Origin: Micromonospora sp. HK10
GTDB taxonomy: Bacteria; Actinomycetota; Actinomycetes; Mycobacteriales; Micromonosporaceae
Direction of reading: 5' to 3'
Length of the DNA: 62,353 bases
Assembly (NCBI RefSeq): GCF_000982955.1
Contig: NZ_KQ058809.1
Coordinates: forward strand, 1 to 62,353
Below the pieces are notes generated by a model. The model saw only the letters and a program-made list of their open reading frames with translations. It searched no databases and had not been told where the DNA came from. Shown piece by piece: positions 1 through 9,144 of this stretch. The first letter of the stretch is position 1, and every line of letters begins with the position of its first letter. The position numbers and the translations under genes are program-made.

Positions 1-72
1 AGCCTTATGAAACACGGGCTAGCGCCGTCCGCTGTGGAGGCGGAGCCTAGCCGAACAGGCTCATCTCGGTGG

Positions 73-93
73 GGCCCCCATGATCAGGGGGCC
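73..93. terminator. Short GC hairpin ahead of the first gene
   Basis: A perfect 7-bp inverted repeat (GGCCCCC / GGGGGCC) surrounds a 7-base loop. No clear T-run follows, so it is a possible terminator of an upstream gene outside the window rather than a proven one. It lies 72 bases before the peptidase start. Confidence 0.35.
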
Positions 94-164
94 TGCAGGT
101 AACCCGTTCGGACGTTACACTCTGACCTTTGGCCCGGCACTGATCGTAGTGTCAGGAGGTGTGG

Positions 165-1190
165 ATGCTCTGGGCTCGGGCGCGTCTCGCACGGCGTCTG
201 CGCAAGGCGGGCGTGCCGCCGCCGCCCCCTCCGTACACGGTGGACGCCTGGTGCGAGGCCATCGGGCGGGTTCGGGGCCGCCCCCTACACATACGCGGTG
301 AACGACTGGGAGCCGAGCATCCGCCCGGTCTACTCGTTCGGCTCGACGGAGCCGACTACATCATCATCGACGCGGCGCTGCCCACGCTCGCACGGGCGCA
401 GACGGTTCTACACGAGGTCGCACATCTGGTCCTCGATCACGACGGCGATGCCCTACACGCAGACGTCGATGCTGCGCTCGAGGCTGAAGCCGAGTTGGCC
501 GCTGACCTGCTGTACCAGCAGATGGCCCACGCCGCCGGCAGCACCGCCGAACCTTGTACGCGGCAGGTAGCAGCTCTCTCGAGGGTGCCGTTGAGGCTCT
601 GGTCATCGCGGAGATGGACGGACCTTCGTGCGGACTGGCATGTCACCCAGTTGTGGATGACGCTGCGGGCGGGTATGCGTGACGCAAAGATCATCAGCAC
701 CAGTACTGGTGAACAGGTCCCAGTAGAGGTAGGTGGTAGACACCACCGCCATCGCCGGGTAATCGAGGTCCACGATGCGTTGCGGCTGCTGAGGCCGTGG
801 TGCAGTGGACAGGTTCACGACAGCGCGGAGCGGCGGGCCCTGCGATACCGGCTCGATTCTGCTGCTGTAGCTGCGGTCGCCGAAGCAGCGACGGTAGCGG
901 TCGCGCTGCGTCGACGCCAGGCCGCGCTGCCGCTCGCTGACGATTCGCCCTTCGTCGCCGCGCCCTTGGACGTGACTGACGTGCGCGCTGAGGCCCGCCG
1001 CCTGGCCAGGATGTCTCGCGCTCTGCATGACTCGTCTCTCGTCGCCGCCGAGGTGGACTGCTGGGTGCCGGTGATCGCGTCCGTCGATACCAGCGAGGCG
1101 TCTCCCCCTGGGACGTTGGCGCGTGGTCTACCCGTCATGCCGCTGCCGGACAGCGCGACGCGGCCTGGTCGTCCAGCGCGTGCGATGTAA
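165..1190 (+). CDS. ImmA/IrrE-type zinc metallopeptidase
   Basis: Soluble protein of 341 residues with the zinc-peptidase motif HEVAH at residues 83-87 and a downstream acidic helix (about 108-116) that could supply the third ligand. This is the arrangement of ImmA/IrrE proteins, which cleave or inactivate XRE-family repressors in mobile elements and stress responses. The ATG at 165 sits 5 bases after AGGAGG and is preferred over GTG 159, which overlaps that site. The region after residue 130 is arginine-rich and not recognised. The substrate is unknown. An XRE regulator lies at the far right end of the window in the same orientation (61792). The 3' end overlaps the convergent GGDEF-EAL gene by 63 bases. 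Confidence 0.8.
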   Translation: MLWARARLARRLRKAGVPPPPPPYTVDAWCEAIGRVRGRPLHIRGERLGAEHPPGLLVRLDGADYIIIDAALPTLARAQTVLHEVAHLVLDHDGDALHADVDAALEAEAELAADLLYQQMAHAAGSTAEPCTRQVAALSRVPLRLWSSRRWTDLRADWHVTQLWMTLRAGMRDAKIISTSTGEQVPVEVGGRHHRHRRVIEVHDALRLLRPWCSGQVHDSAERRALRYRLDSAAVAAVAEAATVAVALRRRQAALPLADDSPFVAAPLDVTDVRAEARRLARMSRALHDSSLVAAEVDCWVPVIASVDTSEASPPGTLARGLPVMPLPDSATRPGRPARAM

Positions 1191-3605
1191 GCGCACGATC
1201 TGCGCCCCGTCGTGCAAGGCCGTCGGCTGCCACAGCAAGGCGTGATTCCGAACTTGACTCGGGAACATCTCGCCCCCGAACAATGGCCCACCGCCGAGTG
1301 CACAGCCGAGCCTCGCCAACTCGTGCCGCTCCTCTTCGACGGTTATGCCGGGCGCGATGACCGCGAGGTCCAGGTCGATGGCGAGGTCAGCTGCCGCGCG
1401 GATGACAGCCTGCGCCGGCCGCCAACCGGCGTCGAGCGCGTAGGCCGGGTCGAGCCGGAGGAAGCTCCAAGTGGCGGCGTTGAGCGCCTGAATGCTGCCC
1501 TGAATGCTGCCGTAGTTGCCCAGCAACAGCCGCACCCCGTACTGCCGGAGCAGGTCGGTCACGTCGCGGCTGGGCAGGCCACTAGGTTGCGCCAGCTCTA
1601 GCACCAGAGATGATCCCGCCACAGCGTGGTTGCGCAGGAGCTCACGGAGCCCGTCGACGAATCTGGGCGTGAGGGCGCGTGCGGGCACTGGCACTACCAG
1701 CGCAGCTTGCGGCAGCGCTTCCCGCCAGGTCACCGCGGCGGACAGGGATCGCGTGATCACCTTTCGTGCGAGGGCTTCCAGGCCATCCTGATTCATCACG
1801 AGCTGGTAGATGTACTCGTCGGCGACGAGCACGTCGTGCCGTGAGTAGAGGATTCGCGGCACGGACTGCATCATCACAATCCTGCCGGTGGTGAGGTCGA
1901 CAATCGGCTCGTACGCGATCGACATCCGTGCGTCGACCAGGTCCCGATCCAGGGCACGGTCGTGTGCGGGACCAGTCTGATATGACACCAGCCGATCTTG
2001 CTCCCGGCGGATGGCGCGCCACATCACCTGTTCTGCGGCGTCGAGCAGCTCCGCGACATCGGCGGCGGCGCCAGATGTCATTCCTGCGCTCGCCCGGACG
2101 TTGAGCATGCCCTGGTCGGTGGTGACCGGGCGGCGTAGTGCCGCGACGGTCCAGTACGCCCGCTGGTACGCGGCGTCCTGCGGCACGTCCCACATGATGA
2201 GGGCGAACTCGGCATCGCCGATACGTCCAACGACGGAGCCCGAATCCCCCGGGGCATGGCACAGCCTTCCGGCGAGTTCGTTCAGCAGCGTCAGTGCCGC
2301 ATCCCTGCCGATCTGGTCCGCGAGAAAGTCGTAGTTCTCTAGGCGAACCGCGACCACATGGCACGTCCCAGTGGCGATCTCGGCGACGCGGGACAGCAGC
2401 GTTCTGCGATTAAAGAGGCCGGTGTCCGGATCCTGGGTGGCTGCCACCTCATGCCGGCGCGCTTCCTGCGCCAGCAGGTCGTACGCGTGCGCGTTGTCCA
2501 GACTCGTTGCCAGGGTGGCAGTGAATGTTCGTAGGGTGACACGCTCTCGCGCTGACAGTTCGTCGCCGGCCCCGCCGAAATACAACCGCACCACACCGTG
2601 CAGCCCGGTCGCGTAGTCCCCGAACTCGGACCGCACCGTTGGCCGCGACTCGACGACGTCGGGAGCATCGGAGGCCGGCCCGTCAAACACCACCCGAGCG
2701 TCGCCAGCGTCGCCACCAGCACGCACCAGCCGTTTGCCGCCATCGACCTCGATGTCTGCGGCCCGAGCACCGAACAGCCTTACCGCTCCGGCGGCGGCGG
2801 TGCGAAGAACGAACTCGAGATCCCGGGCGGACAATGCGTCGCTCAGCACCGCCAAGTCCTCCCAAGCACGCCGCTCCTCGCGGATCCGAAGTCGATAAGT
2901 CAACGCGAGGTGCACGATAAGCATCACCGCCGGCAGCGCTATCAGCGCTCGCAGGTCAAGCCCAGTAACGACCGCAACGATGCCTGCAGTGACGGTTTCT
3001 CCGACGGCAACGATCAGGCGGGTCCGCCATAGGTGGCGCAGGACCGCCAGAAAGGGCCTTCTGGTCGCCAATGTGACCGTGGTCATCGTGACCAGCTCTT
3101 CCAGAGCCAGCACCGCCACCGCCGCGAGAGGGAAAGCGACCACCTGCCGGAGCAGGTCCGGGCTGCCGAGAGCATGCTCAGTGAAGCCGGGCTGGGCGCC
3201 GAAGGCATACATCACCGACCCCGCCGCTGCCGCGGTGACGACATCCATACTGCTGTTGTGGAGCACTTTGTGTAGGCCGGACGACCGGGAACGGCTCATT
3301 ACGAGTCGCGCCACAGTAACCCCGACCGCCGTGCACAGGACGACCCACGGAACCGGCAGAGCCGAGGCACAGACCAGACACGCCGTAGGCGTCAAGGTGA
3401 TCCGGATCGGAACCCGTTGTGGAAGCGGCGCTGAGCAAATCGCGCCGACCGCCATGAGCGCTGCGCCCATCAAGAGGTAGACGGAATAGTAAGGCGCCGG
3501 CCGCCCCGCGTGTTTAACAGCCCACACAAGGCACGCCAGCGCCGAAACGGAAACGATGGATGTCAACAGGCCCAGCGCCCATTTTCCACGCTGGATCGGC
3601 ATCAA
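1128..3605 (-). CDS. Membrane GGDEF-EAL protein, both domains degenerate
   Basis: Protein of 825 residues. Hydrophobic segments fill roughly the first 240 residues, followed by a GAF-like linker, a GGDEF domain (from about 390) and an EAL domain (from about 550 to 790). The signature GGDEF is GDAEF here (about 463), and EAL is replaced by QSV (about 579). A later conserved AEGVE-type stretch reads APGITVE. Both cyclic-di-GMP synthesis and hydrolysis are therefore probably lost, leaving a possible c-di-GMP or GTP sensor, or a scaffold. The start is the first of two ATGs. It is encoded alone, with 724 non-coding bases upstream, and its end overlaps the convergent peptidase gene. Confidence 0.85.
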   Translation of the reverse strand: MMPIQRGKWALGLLTSIVSVSALACLVWAVKHAGRPAPYYSVYLLMGAALMAVGAICSAPLPQRVPIRITLTPTACLVCASALPVPWVVLCTAVGVTVARLVMSRSRSSGLHKVLHNSSMDVVTAAAAGSVMYAFGAQPGFTEHALGSPDLLRQVVAFPLAAVAVLALEELVTMTTVTLATRRPFLAVLRHLWRTRLIVAVGETVTAGIVAVVTGLDLRALIALPAVMLIVHLALTYRLRIREERRAWEDLAVLSDALSARDLEFVLRTAAAGAVRLFGARAADIEVDGGKRLVRAGGDAGDARVVFDGPASDAPDVVESRPTVRSEFGDYATGLHGVVRLYFGGAGDELSARERVTLRTFTATLATSLDNAHAYDLLAQEARRHEVAATQDPDTGLFNRRTLLSRVAEIATGTCHVVAVRLENYDFLADQIGRDAALTLLNELAGRLCHAPGDSGSVVGRIGDAEFALIMWDVPQDAAYQRAYWTVAALRRPVTTDQGMLNVRASAGMTSGAAADVAELLDAAEQVMWRAIRREQDRLVSYQTGPAHDRALDRDLVDARMSIAYEPIVDLTTGRIVMMQSVPRILYSRHDVLVADEYIYQLVMNQDGLEALARKVITRSLSAAVTWREALPQAALVVPVPARALTPRFVDGLRELLRNHAVAGSSLVLELAQPSGLPSRDVTDLLRQYGVRLLLGNYGSIQGSIQALNAATWSFLRLDPAYALDAGWRPAQAVIRAAADLAIDLDLAVIAPGITVEEERHELARLGCALGGGPLFGGEMFPSQVRNHALLWQPTALHDGAQIVRLHRTRWTTRPRRAVRQRHDG

Positions 3606-4329
3606 TCAATCCCCCGCGATCATCAGCCCCAGCCCTTCCAAGCAGATCGTCCACAGTAGCAGGTATGCGACGGGTGCTCAGCCCCATTCGACGCCCTTAC
3701 GCATTGCAGCACCCCCCTTTCTCCGCTGTATCGACACCAGTCGGAACGTATGACCGCGCAAGGGTGCCTTTCAACACCAAAGAGTCGTTTTGGTCATCCA
3801 TTGCGCACTGAGACGCTGCAGCGTGACAGAACGTAGGTGAGTCGCAATAAGGGATTAGCCGTGAGTGCCGAAGGCTTCGGTCAACTCCATTACGCCCAAA
3901 GCTCGAGCAACGGAGTGCGATGCAATGACCGCCACCTGCAACCACTTTCCCGACAGTTACGGTCGCGAGCGCTGGGCCCTGACCTGGCGGCTAACCAGGT
4001 GCACCGGAACCGGCGTAGCGGTTCGTGCGGACGGTGACATGGCCGAACCGGTCGACACGCGGCGCCGGCGGACAAGGCCGTCAGCGAGCGTTGGCTGTTC
4101 CGGCTCGACTCGCTAGCTGAGCTGCCCGAGATGGTGCGCAAGCACAACGAGTCGGCGGCTTGGCTGCCCGGTAGGGCGGCTCGGCTAGCGGCGAGGGCGG
4201 AGATCCGTTCGTCGAGCTGCCTACCGAGACCAGGGGTCGCCGTCGGCCACGGTGAGGTCGAAGGGCCGGTGTTCGAAGGACGGCGCGGTGGTAGCCCCAC
4301 GCCTCAGAACTCCGGCGCCGCACTGGCGC
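3606..4329. other. 724-base gap upstream of the GGDEF-EAL gene
   Basis: It lies between the start of the GGDEF-EAL gene and the end of the kinase gene, both on the minus strand. The short open frames here have no convincing ribosome binding site or domain. The part near 3606-3850 is relatively AT-rich and is the likely promoter region for the GGDEF-EAL gene. I see nothing else. Confidence 0.4.
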
Positions 4330-4971
4330 TCATTGGGCTTTCGCAGCGCAGTGGGGGCACCGGTTCGGGCATGGCGTCAAGGGTGGGCTGCCTGCCAGGC
4401 CACTGGTCGCAAGGATCGTGGCAACGGTCTGCACGAACGTGGAGGTCTCGGGGATGACGCGCTCGCCAGCCACGTCGAGCAAGTCCCGAGCGCTGTACCA
4501 CTCGCGCATCTGCTCGGGTGTGACGTTGATCGGTTCGGCGCGTGTCTGGTGGCGGCGGATGGTCTCCTCGAAGCACACGTCGAGGTAGTAGACGTGCGTC
4601 GGGCCGGTGTGCTCGGCGATGAGTTGCCGCAGGACGCCCCCGTAGCGGCCGGTGTGCAGGATGCCCTCCAGGACCACGTGGTAGCCCAGATCGAGCGCTG
4701 TCTTGGCGGTGGCGGTGATGAACGTGGGAGCGACCGGATTGGTGCGGCTGCTGTCGTGCTCGCGCAGCATGACCCGGCGCAGGTAGTCCTGCTCAATCAG
4801 AGCGCACCCGCGGCCGTAGCGGCGACGGACCTCACGGGCCGCGGTCGTCTTGCCGCTGCCCGAGTTGCCGCGGACGATCACCAGGGTCGGCGACCCCGAG
4901 GAGCTGCTCCCGATGCAAGACAGCTCGGTTTCGTCTTCCGCCACGTTCTGGGCATCTCCCGTCTCGTCCAA
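4330..4971 (-). CDS. P-loop kinase (AAA_33 / zeta-toxin-like)
   Basis: Protein of 213 residues with a Walker A motif GNSGSGKTT at about 35-43, followed by a small-kinase fold: LIEQDYLRR, then VVLEGIL and a YYLDVCFEETIRRH lid-type segment. This matches AAA_33/zeta-like kinases that phosphorylate small metabolites. The C-terminus ends with CPNRCPHC, a possible zinc knuckle not usual for the family. The substrate cannot be read from the sequence. It is encoded alone and diverges from the HTH regulator at 5355. A zeta toxin would normally have an antitoxin partner, and none is visible next to it, so a metabolic kinase is more likely. Confidence 0.7.
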   Translation of the reverse strand: MDETGDAQNVAEDETELSCIGSSSSGSPTLVIVRGNSGSGKTTAAREVRRRYGRGCALIEQDYLRRVMLREHDSSRTNPVAPTFITATAKTALDLGYHVVLEGILHTGRYGGVLRQLIAEHTGPTHVYYLDVCFEETIRRHQTRAEPINVTPEQMREWYSARDLLDVAGERVIPETSTFVQTVATILATSGLAGSPPLTPCPNRCPHCAAKAQ

Positions 4972-5354
4972 CGGCTGCTACCGCCGGGCCTAACGGCGCG
5001 GATCGGGCAGGACACTGCCTGATAGAGGATGCGTCGTCAGGCGTGGCCGATGGGAGTTTCCTTTGCCGGTCCGACGCGCTGCGCCTTGAGCACGCCGACC
5101 CTACGCCTGAGCCTTCCGCGCCGCGCGGGCACCGGCCATCCGGTCCTGCTGGCCACTCGGCGAGGGCGGGAGAGCGCTCGGACCTAGACAAATTTCCGGT
5201 TGGGTATCGAAAGAAGCCGTACATGCGACAGCTAACGAGCTGACTCTATGGAGTCTTTAGGCAGCAGGCGGTAGCTTGGTCGGTCTATTGATGTGTCCGT
5301 GGCAGATGCTGGCCGCGCTGGGTTCCCGCTCCCTATCGGCTCCTGGAGGTGATC
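4972..5354. promoter_or_regulatory. Divergent intergenic region between kinase and HTH regulator
   Basis: 383 bases between divergent genes, so it should hold both promoters. A small hairpin (GACTC, loop TATG, GAGTC, then TTT) lies at 5242-5258. It could be a weak terminator or an operator. No gene is supported here. Confidence 0.4.
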
Positions 5355-6728
5355 ATGGCCGCCCGGATCGATCCGTCATGGTGGACGTCGGGCAAGTGGG
5401 AAGGGCGGCCGATCCGGGAGTTTCTGGAGCAGCGCGACGTTGCAGCGGTCTTCCGGTTCCTGCATGCACGCGGCGTCTCCTATGGGACGATCGCTGCTCT
5501 CGTAGGCGTCTCTGCCAACCGCGCCGCCGAGATCGCCAAGGGGACGCGGCAGGTTACGGCCTATGAGGTGCTGGAGAGAATTGCGCTCGGCCTCGGTATC
5601 CCGAGGGCCGCGATGGGACTCGGCCGCGAGAAAGATCTCGCAGCCGGTACGGGCGGTTCGCTTGCCACCAGACACGAGATGGCGAGTGACCAGCCGGCAT
5701 CGCTGCAAGCCGAAGAAGAAGCAGCCGCCCGGGCAGTCCCTGCTCTCGCCCGCCTGCGTGCCGAGCTGGATGAGGCACTGTCGTCTTCGAGCGTGTCACC
5801 GCGGCACCTAGAGTTGGTCGAGGAATCGGCCAGCGAGCACATGCGGATCTATCCCTCGGCGCCGCCGAGCGTGATGCTGTCGAGACTTGCTACCGAGTGT
5901 TCCGAGATTCAGGTTCTGTCGCGTCGTCGGCAGCCGGCAGCGGTCCAAGCTCGTCTGTCGGGCGCTGCGGCCTTGCTGGCGACAATGTGTGCCGACGCCT
6001 TGATGCGGCTGGGCGACGCCGGCGAGGCGCGACTGTGGTACCGGACTGCGATCCATGCAGCGGATGACAGCGCGGATACGAGACTTCGGGTGTTGGTGCG
6101 TGCTCAAGCAGCGATGCTTCCGTACTACTTCGGCGACCCGCAGCAGACGGTGGCGATGGCGGACGCGGCCCTGGCTATCACCACGGCCGCATCACCGTCT
6201 GGAGCGTTGGCTGCGGCTGGACGTGCGCGGGCATTGGCCCGTCTCGGTGCTGCTGAGCAGGCGCGAGCGGCAATCGAGCAGGCGCACCGAATGTTCGACC
6301 AAGCAGGTGACGACGACAGCGATGCAGCGTTTCGCTTCCCCGCAAAGCGGCTGATGTTCTACCTGTCCGGGGCGATGACGTGGCTCGGTGACACGAAGGA
6401 GGCATACCGGGTCCAAGACGAGGCCCTCCGGCTGTACGGTCCCGCTCCGACAGTGCCAATCGATCCTGCTCTGATCATGTTGGACCGCGCCCTGTGCTTG
6501 GTCCACGACCTTCGATTCGCCGACGCGGCCGCAGCGGCCCGCGAAGCCATCGCGAACCTGCCCGACCTGCAGCGCACGGAGATCATCTTGACGAAGGCCG
6601 TTCAGGTCATCTCGACCATTCCGCGGCATGCTCACACCAGGGAAGTGACCGAGCTGACGGAGTACGTGCGGTCGTGCCGAGAGCGGAGCCGTACCCTTGC
6701 TGCCGGAACTGCTGCGCTCGAAACCTAG
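5355..6728 (+). CDS. HTH (XRE-type) regulator with TPR-like C-terminus
   Basis: 457 residues. The N-terminal 90 residues carry a helix-turn-helix (GVSYGTIAALVGVSANRAAE), and the rest is alanine-rich paired helices resembling the TPR sensor part of actinobacterial XRE regulators that control adjacent small-molecule genes. The ATG at 5355 follows GGAGG by 5 bases and is preferred over GTG 5349. The downstream phosphotransferase starts 7 bases after the stop, so the two are probably co-transcribed and may form a regulator-enzyme pair. The ligand is unknown. Confidence 0.8.
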   Translation: MAARIDPSWWTSGKWEGRPIREFLEQRDVAAVFRFLHARGVSYGTIAALVGVSANRAAEIAKGTRQVTAYEVLERIALGLGIPRAAMGLGREKDLAAGTGGSLATRHEMASDQPASLQAEEEAAARAVPALARLRAELDEALSSSSVSPRHLELVEESASEHMRIYPSAPPSVMLSRLATECSEIQVLSRRRQPAAVQARLSGAAALLATMCADALMRLGDAGEARLWYRTAIHAADDSADTRLRVLVRAQAAMLPYYFGDPQQTVAMADAALAITTAASPSGALAAAGRARALARLGAAEQARAAIEQAHRMFDQAGDDDSDAAFRFPAKRLMFYLSGAMTWLGDTKEAYRVQDEALRLYGPAPTVPIDPALIMLDRALCLVHDLRFADAAAAAREAIANLPDLQRTEIILTKAVQVISTIPRHAHTREVTELTEYVRSCRERSRTLAAGTAALET

Positions 6729-6735
6729 GGGCCAT

Positions 6736-7617
6736 ATGTTCGTCGAGGCGCGAACACGTCCAGTACTCACCGAGGTGTGTCGGATGCTGGGCCATTCCGA
6801 CGCTGACGCGCTGCTGCTCCGACACCACACTAACGCTGTGTATGCCGTTGGTGACGTGGTGGTCAAGATCGCGCCGACAGAGTATGGCTTCGACCGTACG
6901 CGGGCTGTCGTCGCGGTCGTCGAGTGGCTGTCGGCGAAGGGGTTCCCAACCGTCGGACTGTGCGACCAGGTGCCGCAACCGCTCTTCGTCGACGGACACG
7001 CCGTGACGGTATGGCAGCGGTTGGATCCGGCGCTCAGTAACCCAATCACCACCGCCGAACTCGGGCTGCTGCTGCGGGAGCTGCATGGCCTTCCGGCACC
7101 GCCAATGGAGTTGCCGGCGCTTCGGCCGATCGAGAGCGTACGGCGATCTGTGGAGAGCGCCGAGATGATTGACGCCCGAGACCGCGACCTGCTGTTGGAC
7201 CGGCTTGAGGATCTGAGCAAGGCATGGTCGTCGATGGCCTTCCCGTTGGGCGCCAGCCTGATCCAGTCCGACCCGCAAACCCGTAATGCCCTTCGGCGGT
7301 TCAACGGCACACCAGTACTGGCTGACTGGGACGGCGTCGCACTCGGACCGAGGGAGTGGGACGTCGCCACCGTCGCCGTGCACTGCCGCCGGTTCGGTGG
7401 TGGCCGGACGGCCTTTGCTGACTTCACGCGCAACTACGGCTGGAATGCCACCTCTTGGCAGGGCTTCGAACAGCTGTGCCAGCTGCGCGAACTCCAGATG
7501 ATTGCCACCAATGCGCGCAAGTCCCGGCCAGGCACAGAGGCCGCGGCTGAGGTGCATCGGCGACTCGACGGTCTCCGCAGCGAAGGCACCGAGTTGCGCC
7601 GGTGGCGCATCCTGTAG
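6736..7617 (+). CDS. APH-fold phosphotransferase
   Basis: 293 residues with the aminoglycoside-phosphotransferase/choline-kinase fold: a VVVKIAP lysine strand, the loop SLIQSDPQTRNAL (equivalent of HGDxxxxN; HG is replaced by QS but the Asp and Asn remain), and the metal-binding ADWDGV. ATG 6736 is chosen over the upstream in-frame TTG 6697, which overlaps the regulator. It is coupled to the HTH-TPR regulator. The substrate could be an antibiotic, a sugar or an amino alcohol. The family assignment is firm and the substrate unknown. Confidence 0.75.
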   Translation: MFVEARTRPVLTEVCRMLGHSDADALLLRHHTNAVYAVGDVVVKIAPTEYGFDRTRAVVAVVEWLSAKGFPTVGLCDQVPQPLFVDGHAVTVWQRLDPALSNPITTAELGLLLRELHGLPAPPMELPALRPIESVRRSVESAEMIDARDRDLLLDRLEDLSKAWSSMAFPLGASLIQSDPQTRNALRRFNGTPVLADWDGVALGPREWDVATVAVHCRRFGGGRTAFADFTRNYGWNATSWQGFEQLCQLRELQMIATNARKSRPGTEAAAEVHRRLDGLRSEGTELRRWRIL

Positions 7618-7725
7618 CCGCTGCGGCGGTCGCTCACGTTCGTCCAGCCATTACTGCGCGGCTGCAGGTGAACCTGAGCGGGGATATGCGATCAAGCTAC
7701 TGGCATGTATCGGTACGCTGCGTGC

Positions 7726-9135
7726 ATGGCATCGGCAAACTCGGTAGTTCGCGTTCGATTCGCCCCGTCGCCGACCGGGATGTTCCACGTCGGCAACGCG
7801 CGCTCGCTGCTTTACAACTGGGTGCTGGCGAAGCAGTCCGGTGGCGTGATGGTGCTGCGGATCGAGGACACGGACGCCGAACGCAGCCGGCCGGAGTGGG
7901 TGCAGGGCATCATCGACGCGATGGCGTGGCTCGGCGTCGGCCCAGACGAGTATGAGGGGCCGCTGTTTCAGTCCGCCTATGTTCAGCACCATCGCGATGC
8001 CATCGCCAAGCTCCTCGCGGCAGGCCAGGCCTACTACTGCGACTGTGTGAGAGCCCAGGTGGTGGAGCGCACCGGCAGCGAGCACAAGGGCTACGACGGC
8101 TACTGCCGGGACCGCGGCCTGGTCGCCGCCCCGGGCAGCGCGGTGCGATTCCGGACGCCGGACGAGGGCCAGACGGTCGTGCGGGACATGGTGCGCGGCG
8201 AGCCCACGTTCGACAACGCGACGATCGAGGACTTCGTCATCGCACGTGGCGACGGCTCGCCAGTGTTCCTGCTGGCGAACGTCGTCGATGACATGGTCAT
8301 GGGGATCACTCATGTGATCCGGGCAGAAGAGCACCTGCCCAACACCCCGAAGCAGCAGTTGCTGTGGGAGTCGCTCGGGCAGGAGCCGCCGGTGTGGGCG
8401 CACGCGCCGATCCTGGTCAACGAGAAGCGGCAGAAGCTGTCCAAGCGCCGGGACCGGGTCGCGTTGGAGGACTTCCGGGCCGAGGGATACCTGGCCGAGG
8501 CGATGCGCAACTACCTGATGCTGCTCGGTTGGGCACCCTCCGGTGACCGGGAGATCGTCCCCTGGGACGACATCGTGGCCGAGTTCCGGATGGCAGATGT
8601 CAACCCCTCCCCGGCCTTCTTCGACGTGAAGAAGCTGCGGGCCTTCAACGGCGACTACATCAGGGCCCTGAGCACGGAGCAGTTCATCTCGGCCTGTCAG
8701 CCATGGCTGCGCGGCGAGTACGCCCCGTGGCGGGCGGAGGACTACGACGAGGTGGTGTTTGCGAACGTCGCGCCGCTGGCGCAGACCCGGGTGGCGGTGC
8801 TCAGCGAGATCGTCGCGATGGTCGACTTCCTGTTCTTGTCAGATCCGGCCATTGACGACGCGGCCTGGGCCAAGGCTATGACCGGTGATGCCTTGTCGCT
8901 GCTCGGCGAGGCGGCAGTCGCCTTTCAGACGGTGGAATGGCACGCCGAGTCGCTCAAGCGCACGGTCGAGGAGTTGGGAGCGGCGCGGGGGTTGAAGCTG
9001 GGCAAGGCGCAGGCGCCGATTCGGGTCGCGGTTACCGGCCGCACGGTGGGGCTGCCCCTCTTCGAGTCGTTGGAGGTGCTCGGCCGGGACCGCACTGTCG
9101 GCAGGATCCGGGCCGCCATCGATCGGCTCTCGTAG
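7726..9135 (+). CDS. gltX: Glutamyl-tRNA synthetase, probable accessory copy
   Basis: Class I aminoacyl-tRNA synthetase of 469 residues that charges tRNA-Glu with glutamate. It has the HIGH-type motif HVGN at 21-24, a zinc-type CDC...YxxxC cluster (around residue 105), the KMSKS-type motif KLSKR at about 237, and a complete C-terminal anticodon-binding domain. ATG 7726 matches the usual N-terminus; an in-frame ATG at 7705 is possible, and neither has a strong ribosome binding site. It ends 9 bases from the convergent biosynthetic operon. Because it lies away from housekeeping genes, I infer a second copy, either resistant to a compound made nearby or supplying Glu-tRNA to a pathway. A sole essential copy cannot be excluded. 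Confidence 0.9.
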   Translation: MASANSVVRVRFAPSPTGMFHVGNARSLLYNWVLAKQSGGVMVLRIEDTDAERSRPEWVQGIIDAMAWLGVGPDEYEGPLFQSAYVQHHRDAIAKLLAAGQAYYCDCVRAQVVERTGSEHKGYDGYCRDRGLVAAPGSAVRFRTPDEGQTVVRDMVRGEPTFDNATIEDFVIARGDGSPVFLLANVVDDMVMGITHVIRAEEHLPNTPKQQLLWESLGQEPPVWAHAPILVNEKRQKLSKRRDRVALEDFRAEGYLAEAMRNYLMLLGWAPSGDREIVPWDDIVAEFRMADVNPSPAFFDVKKLRAFNGDYIRALSTEQFISACQPWLRGEYAPWRAEDYDEVVFANVAPLAQTRVAVLSEIVAMVDFLFLSDPAIDDAAWAKAMTGDALSLLGEAAVAFQTVEWHAESLKRTVEELGAARGLKLGKAQAPIRVAVTGRTVGLPLFESLEVLGRDRTVGRIRAAIDRLS

Positions 9136-9144
9136 AGCGAGTGC

